From: Haloplanus sp. XH21
GTDB lineage: Archaea; Halobacteriota; Halobacteria; Halobacteriales; Haloferacaceae
DNA: 64,000 bases
Direction of reading: 5' to 3'
Assembly (NCBI RefSeq): GCF_023276355.1
Contig: NZ_JALLPL010000001.1
Coordinates: forward strand, 372,001-436,000
Part shown: piece after piece, positions 60,646 to 64,000 of the stretch
Position numbering within the stretch: the first letter of the stretch is position 1
How the letters are laid out: every line of letters begins with the position of its first letter
Translations under genes and position numbers: made by a program
The notes under the pieces: generated by a model
The model's input: the letters and a program-made list of their open reading frames with translations, nothing else
Told to the model about the DNA's origin: nothing
The model's database searches: none

Positions 60646-61524
60646 TCACGCGTTCTCGCTTTGGGACTCGTCGGCCGTCACGAACGCCCGCAGATCATCG
60701 GGGTCGACGTCGGTACCTTGCCGGGTGAAGAAGGCGGCCACGTTTCGACAGTCCCGATCCAGAAAGTCGTCGGCGTTGGGGTGATGGACCGTCACCGCTT
60801 GGCCGAGGTCGATGATGACCAGTTCCCCGTCGTGGATGATGCAGTTGTACTCCGAGAGGTCGCCGTGGACGAGACCGGCCCGGTAGAGGCGGCGCATGTA
60901 CTCACGGACCACCTCGAAGGCCGTCTCCGGGTTCTCGACATCGACCTCCGCCAATCGGCGGGCGCGGTCCTCCACCAGTCCCACGAGTTCCATCACGAGC
61001 GTGTTCCGCTGGACGGCGATGGGTTCGGGAACTCTGACGCCCGCGGCCTGCGCCCGCCGCAGGTTGGCGAACTCCTTTTTCGTCCACGCCAGGACCACCT
61101 TCTTCTTGTCCGAGCCGATGCCCTCGAACCGCGGGTCGCCCTCGAGATACTCCCGCATGTGCTGGAAGTTCGAGGCGTTGATGCGGTAGATCTTCACCGC
61201 CACGTCCCGATCGTCGGCGCCGAGCGCCTCGTAGACGTTCGCCTCCTTCCCCGTCGAGATGGGGCCGCCGAACGCCTCGATGTAGCCGTCCTGGACGAGT
61301 TTGTAGATGGCGGCGAAGGTGGCGTCGTCGAACACCGACTGCTCGACTTTGAACTGGTCGGCGTCTTTCAGGCGTTTGCGAAACTCCGCAAACTCCCGGT
61401 CGCGACGGCGGGCGATACGGTCGGCTTCCGTATCGGAGACATCGATCTCCTCCCACTCGTCGCCGAAGTCCTCGCCCGCCCCCTCCTCGGGGGCGAGCAG
61501 GCCAAACTCCTCGCGATCACTCAT
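60646..61524 (-). CDS. rio1: Serine protein kinase Rio1
   Basis: The 292-aa atypical kinase/ATPase acts in small ribosomal-subunit maturation. Rio features: the ATP loop GGPISTGKEANVYEALGADD, the lysine in VAVKIYRINASNF, the flexible loop, the catalytic LVHGDLSEYNCIIHDGELVI (HGDLSEYN) and the metal motif IDLGQAV. An acidic N-terminal tail precedes the wHTH-like part. aIF1A lies upstream; the KH gene that should follow is displaced by the IS element just after the stop codon. Confidence 0.96.
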   Translation of the reverse strand: MSDREEFGLLAPEEGAGEDFGDEWEEIDVSDTEADRIARRRDREFAEFRKRLKDADQFKVEQSVFDDATFAAIYKLVQDGYIEAFGGPISTGKEANVYEALGADDRDVAVKIYRINASNFQHMREYLEGDPRFEGIGSDKKKVVLAWTKKEFANLRRAQAAGVRVPEPIAVQRNTLVMELVGLVEDRARRLAEVDVENPETAFEVVREYMRRLYRAGLVHGDLSEYNCIIHDGELVIIDLGQAVTVHHPNADDFLDRDCRNVAAFFTRQGTDVDPDDLRAFVTADESQSENA

Positions 61525-61563
61525 TCACCGACGCTACGTCGTCAGGCCGTAAAAGACCCCTCG

Positions 61564-61854
61564 CTACTCGATGTGGCCTTCGCGGCGCAACTGGTCTGCC
61601 TCCGATTTCTCGTAGCGCCACGTGATGTCCGCCTTCTCGTCCTGCCAGTCCCAGGGTTCGACGAGGACCACGTCGTCCTCGCGGATCCAGATGCGTTTCT
61701 GCATCCGCCCCGGAATACGGGCGGTCCGCTCCTTGCCGTCGGCACAACGCACCTTCACCCGGTTCGCCCCGAGCATGTCCAAGACGACGGCGAACACCTC
61801 GTCGTCGTCGGGCATTCGAAGGTCCTGTCGCCCGCCGTTCTCGTCGTCGCTCAT
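61564..61854 (-). CDS. eif1A: Translation initiation factor aIF1A
   Basis: The 96-aa OB-fold factor promotes 48S-like complex formation and start-codon scanning. It starts [20 protein letters not shown] and has [40 protein letters not shown] and [20 protein letters not shown], all typical. It precedes rio1 by 39 bases, the usual order in haloarchaea. Confidence 0.97.
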   Translation of the reverse strand: MSDDENGGRQDLRMPDDDEVFAVVLDMLGANRVKVRCADGKERTARIPGRMQKRIWIREDDVVLVEPWDWQDEKADITWRYEKSEADQLRREGHIE

Positions 61855-61913
61855 GGACGCCGATTCGGGGGCGTGATGTTTAAAACCGACGCGTCGCGCC
61901 GAGCACCGGCGGT

Positions 61914-62912
61914 CTACGCGTCCGCGCTCTCGCGGAGCTTTTCGCGGCCCGGCGCGATGAGGTCGTCCAGATACGACGCGAGCGCGCCCTTGGCGTCCGC
62001 GGGATGGAGTTCGCCCGACTCCAGATCCGCCGCCAGCGACTCGTAGTCGCCGTACTCGAGATTGCCGCCGTACTGCTCGGGGCGCTCGACGACCACCGTC
62101 TCGTAGCGCGGGAAGACGTGATATTCGAAGATCTGGAGCACCGGATTCTCGCGCTCGTTCCCGTCGTCGTCGGGGGCGGGGTCCCGCGTCGGCGGGCAGA
62201 AGGCGTCGTTGACCTTGCGCTCGATGTCGGCCGTCGAATCCTCCATCGAGATGGAGGTGCCAGAACTCGACGACATCTTTCCGACGCCGGTGTCGAGGTC
62301 GGCGATCAGCGGCGTGTGCAGACAGGTGGGCGCGTCCTCACCGATCTTCGGCAGGGTGTCTCGGGCGAGCATGTGGACCTTCCGCTGTTCCATCCCGCCG
62401 ACCGCGAGGTCGACATCGAGATAGACGATGTCGAGCGCCTGCATCAGGGGGTAGACCGCCTGCGAAACCGTCACCGAATCGCCGCTCTTGATCTCGGACA
62501 TCGCCCGCTCGGCCCGCGAGAGCGTCGTCTCCAGTTCCAGCGCGTGCAGGTCGAGGACGTACTCGCGGTCGAACTGGAACGCGGAGCCGTAGACGAACTC
62601 CGTCTGTGCTTCGTCGAGACCGTACGCGAGGAACTGCGCTTTCATCCGCTCGGCGGTCTCTCGGATCTCCTCGAAGGTCCCCTTGTCGTTGAGATAGGCG
62701 TGAACGTCCGCGAGCAGGACCGTCACCTCGAAGCCGGCGTCCTGGAGGTCCATGAGTTTCGTCGCGGTGAGCATGTGACCGATGTGGAGCACACCGGACG
62801 GTTCGTAGCCGACGTACGCCCGCTTACCCTCGGGGTCCTCGGCCAGCGCCCGTCCCTCCGCCTCGGTGACCACCTCGGGAGCGTTCCGGGTGATCCGCTC
62901 GTAGACGTCCAT
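61914..62912 (-). CDS. tyrS: Tyrosyl-tRNA synthetase
   Basis: The 332-aa class I synthetase charges tRNA-Tyr. Archaeal TyrRS motifs are [20 protein letters not shown] (HIGH at about 43-46), [20 protein letters not shown] and [12 protein letters not shown] (KMSSS at about 211-215). The protein is short, without the bacterial S4 tail. It stands between the aIF1A gene and the DUF2391 gene, all on the minus strand. Confidence 0.97.
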   Translation of the reverse strand: MDVYERITRNAPEVVTEAEGRALAEDPEGKRAYVGYEPSGVLHIGHMLTATKLMDLQDAGFEVTVLLADVHAYLNDKGTFEEIRETAERMKAQFLAYGLDEAQTEFVYGSAFQFDREYVLDLHALELETTLSRAERAMSEIKSGDSVTVSQAVYPLMQALDIVYLDVDLAVGGMEQRKVHMLARDTLPKIGEDAPTCLHTPLIADLDTGVGKMSSSSGTSISMEDSTADIERKVNDAFCPPTRDPAPDDDGNERENPVLQIFEYHVFPRYETVVVERPEQYGGNLEYGDYESLAADLESGELHPADAKGALASYLDDLIAPGREKLRESADA

Positions 62913-62948
62913 ATCCTGTAGAACGGGACCGCGGAAATATGACTTCTG

Positions 62949-63545
62949 TTACGACCCTGGCAGGAGGTCGCCGAGTGCCGCGCCGATGCTCATGGGGACG
63001 AAGGCAACGACGACGTTTGCGACGGCGAGATACGGCGCGCTCCAGTCGACTCGCCCCCATCCCGTCAACAGGAGGGTGGCGGTGAGCAGGGAGACGCCGA
63101 CCACGCCGACGAGGCGCCGCGGTATCAGGCCGAACAGCGGCTGGTGAACGCGCACGTCCTGGATGTCGGCGACGTAGATGATGCCGACGACGAGACCCAC
63201 GGAGAACAGGAACGTTCCCGCGAGCGCGCCGGTATGGGCGGCGAGAAACACGGCCACCTCCTGGGTGCCGCCCTCGACGGCCATCGGGATGCCAAAGAGG
63301 AGTGCCCCGAGAAGTGCCTCCGCGAGGTCGCCCCGGTCGTACCCTCTGATGACCCGCCCGAACGGGCTCGTCGCCTTCGAGGCCACCATCGCGGCTCGCA
63401 TCGTCTCGCGCACCTGCTCCCGTTCGGCTGGCGTGTCGACGATGTCCTCCAGTTCTTCGAGTTCGTCGAAGAGATCGCCCATGTCGGCGTCCGCGGCGGT
63501 GTCATCGTCGGCGCCGATGTCGGACTGCCCCTCGGCGTCGCTCAT
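62949..63545 (-). CDS. DUF2391 family membrane protein
   Basis: The 198-aa product has a long acidic N-terminal part (MSDAEGQSDIGADDDTAADA, DELEELEDIVDTPAEREQVR) and then four to five membrane helices, including LAEALLGALLFGIPMAVEGG, AVFLAAHTGALAGTFLFSVG and VVGVSLLTATLLLTGWG. I assign it to DUF2391 (integral membrane, unknown function). ATG 63545 lies about 25 bases after a TATA-like ctttatcc (minus strand), fitting a leaderless start; an in-frame ATG at 63566 is less likely. Confidence 0.78.
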   Translation of the reverse strand: MSDAEGQSDIGADDDTAADADMGDLFDELEELEDIVDTPAEREQVRETMRAAMVASKATSPFGRVIRGYDRGDLAEALLGALLFGIPMAVEGGTQEVAVFLAAHTGALAGTFLFSVGLVVGIIYVADIQDVRVHQPLFGLIPRRLVGVVGVSLLTATLLLTGWGRVDWSAPYLAVANVVVAFVPMSIGAALGDLLPGS

Positions 63546-63569
63546 GCGTTGGGACACGACACCCATTCG

Positions 63570-63577
63570 GATAAAGA
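63570..63577 (-). promoter_or_regulatory. TATA box of the DUF2391 gene
   Basis: ctttatcc on the minus strand, about 28 bases before ATG 63545. Confidence 0.4.
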
Positions 63578-63588
63578 GGTGTGGCCGA

Positions 63589-64000
63589 CTAGTCGCCGCT
63601 CTCGGCGCGGTGCTCGCTGATGATCTGATCGACCATCGCCGATTTCTGTTCCTGTTCGCGCTCGTCGGCGCGCTGTGCCCAGTCCGCGATGGCGGCCTCG
63701 ACCTCGCTCTCGCGGGCGACGGCGAGTTCGTCCACCTCCTGAATCGTCACGCTGTCGGCGGGTGCGACGGGGATGTCGTGATCGAAGAGCACCTGATCGG
63801 CGGCGTCGGAGAGGTTGCCGTCGCGGAGGACGACCCGTGGCCCGGTCGACGCGAGCCGCTCCGCGGTCGAGCGCCCGGCCCCGCTCGCGTCGCGGAGGTA
63901 CACCACGTCGCCGGCGGCGAGACCGTAGGCCTCGTCGGCGGCATCGATGGCGTCGCGGGTGAACTGCTCGATCACTTTCACCGGCACGAGGTCGCGACCC
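63589..64000 (-). CDS. DUF460 protein, C-terminal part (gene continues past the window)
   Basis: The frame is open to the last base of the window. The visible 136 residues (GRDLVPVKVIEQFTRDAIDA, ADEAYGLAAGDVVYLRDASG, AGRSTAERLASTGPRVVLRD, then SVTIQEVDELAVARESEVEA and a Glu-rich tail) match the C-terminal half of archaeal DUF460 (COG2433) proteins, which carry an RNase H-like N-terminal half not seen here. The GTG at 63987 is internal. Function unknown. Confidence 0.72.
   Translation of the reverse strand, partial: GRDLVPVKVIEQFTRDAIDAADEAYGLAAGDVVYLRDASGAGRSTAERLASTGPRVVLRDGNLSDAADQVLFDHDIPVAPADSVTIQEVDELAVARESEVEAAIADWAQRADEREQEQKSAMVDQIISEHRAESGD

Overview
This is chromosomal DNA from a halophilic archaeon (class Halobacteria). 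The evidence is a very G+C-rich sequence, strongly acidic proteins, archaeal-type ribosomal, polymerase and translation genes, an S-layer glycoprotein with a PGF-CTERM tail, PGF-CTERM-like and TAT/lipobox surface proteins, Bat-type HTH_10 and FilR1-type regulators, and many TATA boxes about 25-30 bases upstream of start codons (leaderless transcription). The S-layer signal peptide looks Haloferax-like, so Haloferacales is plausible, but I cannot name the genus.

Region by region. 1-5.2 kb: the 3' end of a type IV pilin gene, small membrane and conserved proteins, a small winged-helix protein, and carB behind a perfect 20-bp palindrome. 5.2-17.9 kb: NAD kinase, a KaiC/RAD55-like ATPase, nitroreductase, universal stress protein, cupin, two tiny zinc-finger proteins, a FilR1-type regulator, an EamA exporter, a PGF-CTERM-like surface protein, tRNA-Thr(UGU), tRNA-Ser(UGA), a GT-A-like transferase, an Fe-S uracil-DNA glycosylase, an Mrp/NBP35 ATPase and moaA. 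18.1-24.1 kb: the conserved transcription/translation cluster tRNA-Ser(GCU)-rps13-rps4-rps11-rpoD-tRNA-Leu(CAG)-rpl18e-rpl13-rps9-rpoN-rpoK-eno-rps2, mostly joined by 4-base overlaps. 24.2-33.8 kb: a zinc metalloprotease, small membrane proteins, a Bat-type regulator, the phosphate operon pstS-pstC-pstA-pstB-phoU, and a divergent AbrB-PhoU fusion that probably regulates it. 33.8-39.2 kb: rps8e, a HAD phosphatase, nurA, an HSL-type esterase and an FKBP isomerase.

39.2-42.8 kb is the main accessory region. The N-terminal part of mutL is G+C-rich like its surroundings. From about base 40190 the gene changes to lower G+C and different codon use, yet still ends as a full MutL with an intact endonuclease motif. 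A second, G+C-rich copy of the mutL 3' end lies downstream at 42473-42790 as a headless remnant. Between the two copies are a small orphan ORF and a DUF433/DUF5615 toxin-antitoxin-like pair, flanked by two 37-base copies (33/37 identical) of a sequence that has the form of a CRISPR repeat. I read this as replacement and insertion by DNA from another haloarchaeon, leaving CRISPR-like scars.

43.9-48.2 kb holds the S-layer gene, an RHH/coiled-coil protein and tRNA-Phe(GAA). A 22-base copy of the tRNA-Phe 3' end lies 182 bases away, like an integration scar. 48.3-51.8 kb: a proteasome-like Ntn hydrolase and the rpl39e-rpl31e-eif6-rpl18a-pfdA-ftsY operon (ribosome, folding, SRP targeting). 51.8-52.5 kb is non-coding and contains a 518-bp segment bounded by 26-bp inverted repeats. 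52.5-64 kb: thpR, a TPR protein, DUF424, a lipoprotein, a SufS-type cysteine desulfurase, a thermosome subunit, then eif1A-rio1-[IS1341-type TnpB element]-KH protein, tyrS, a DUF2391 membrane protein and the C-terminal part of a DUF460 protein. The TnpB element has separated rio1 from the KH gene. All positions and motifs were read by eye; no database search, folding or composition program was run.
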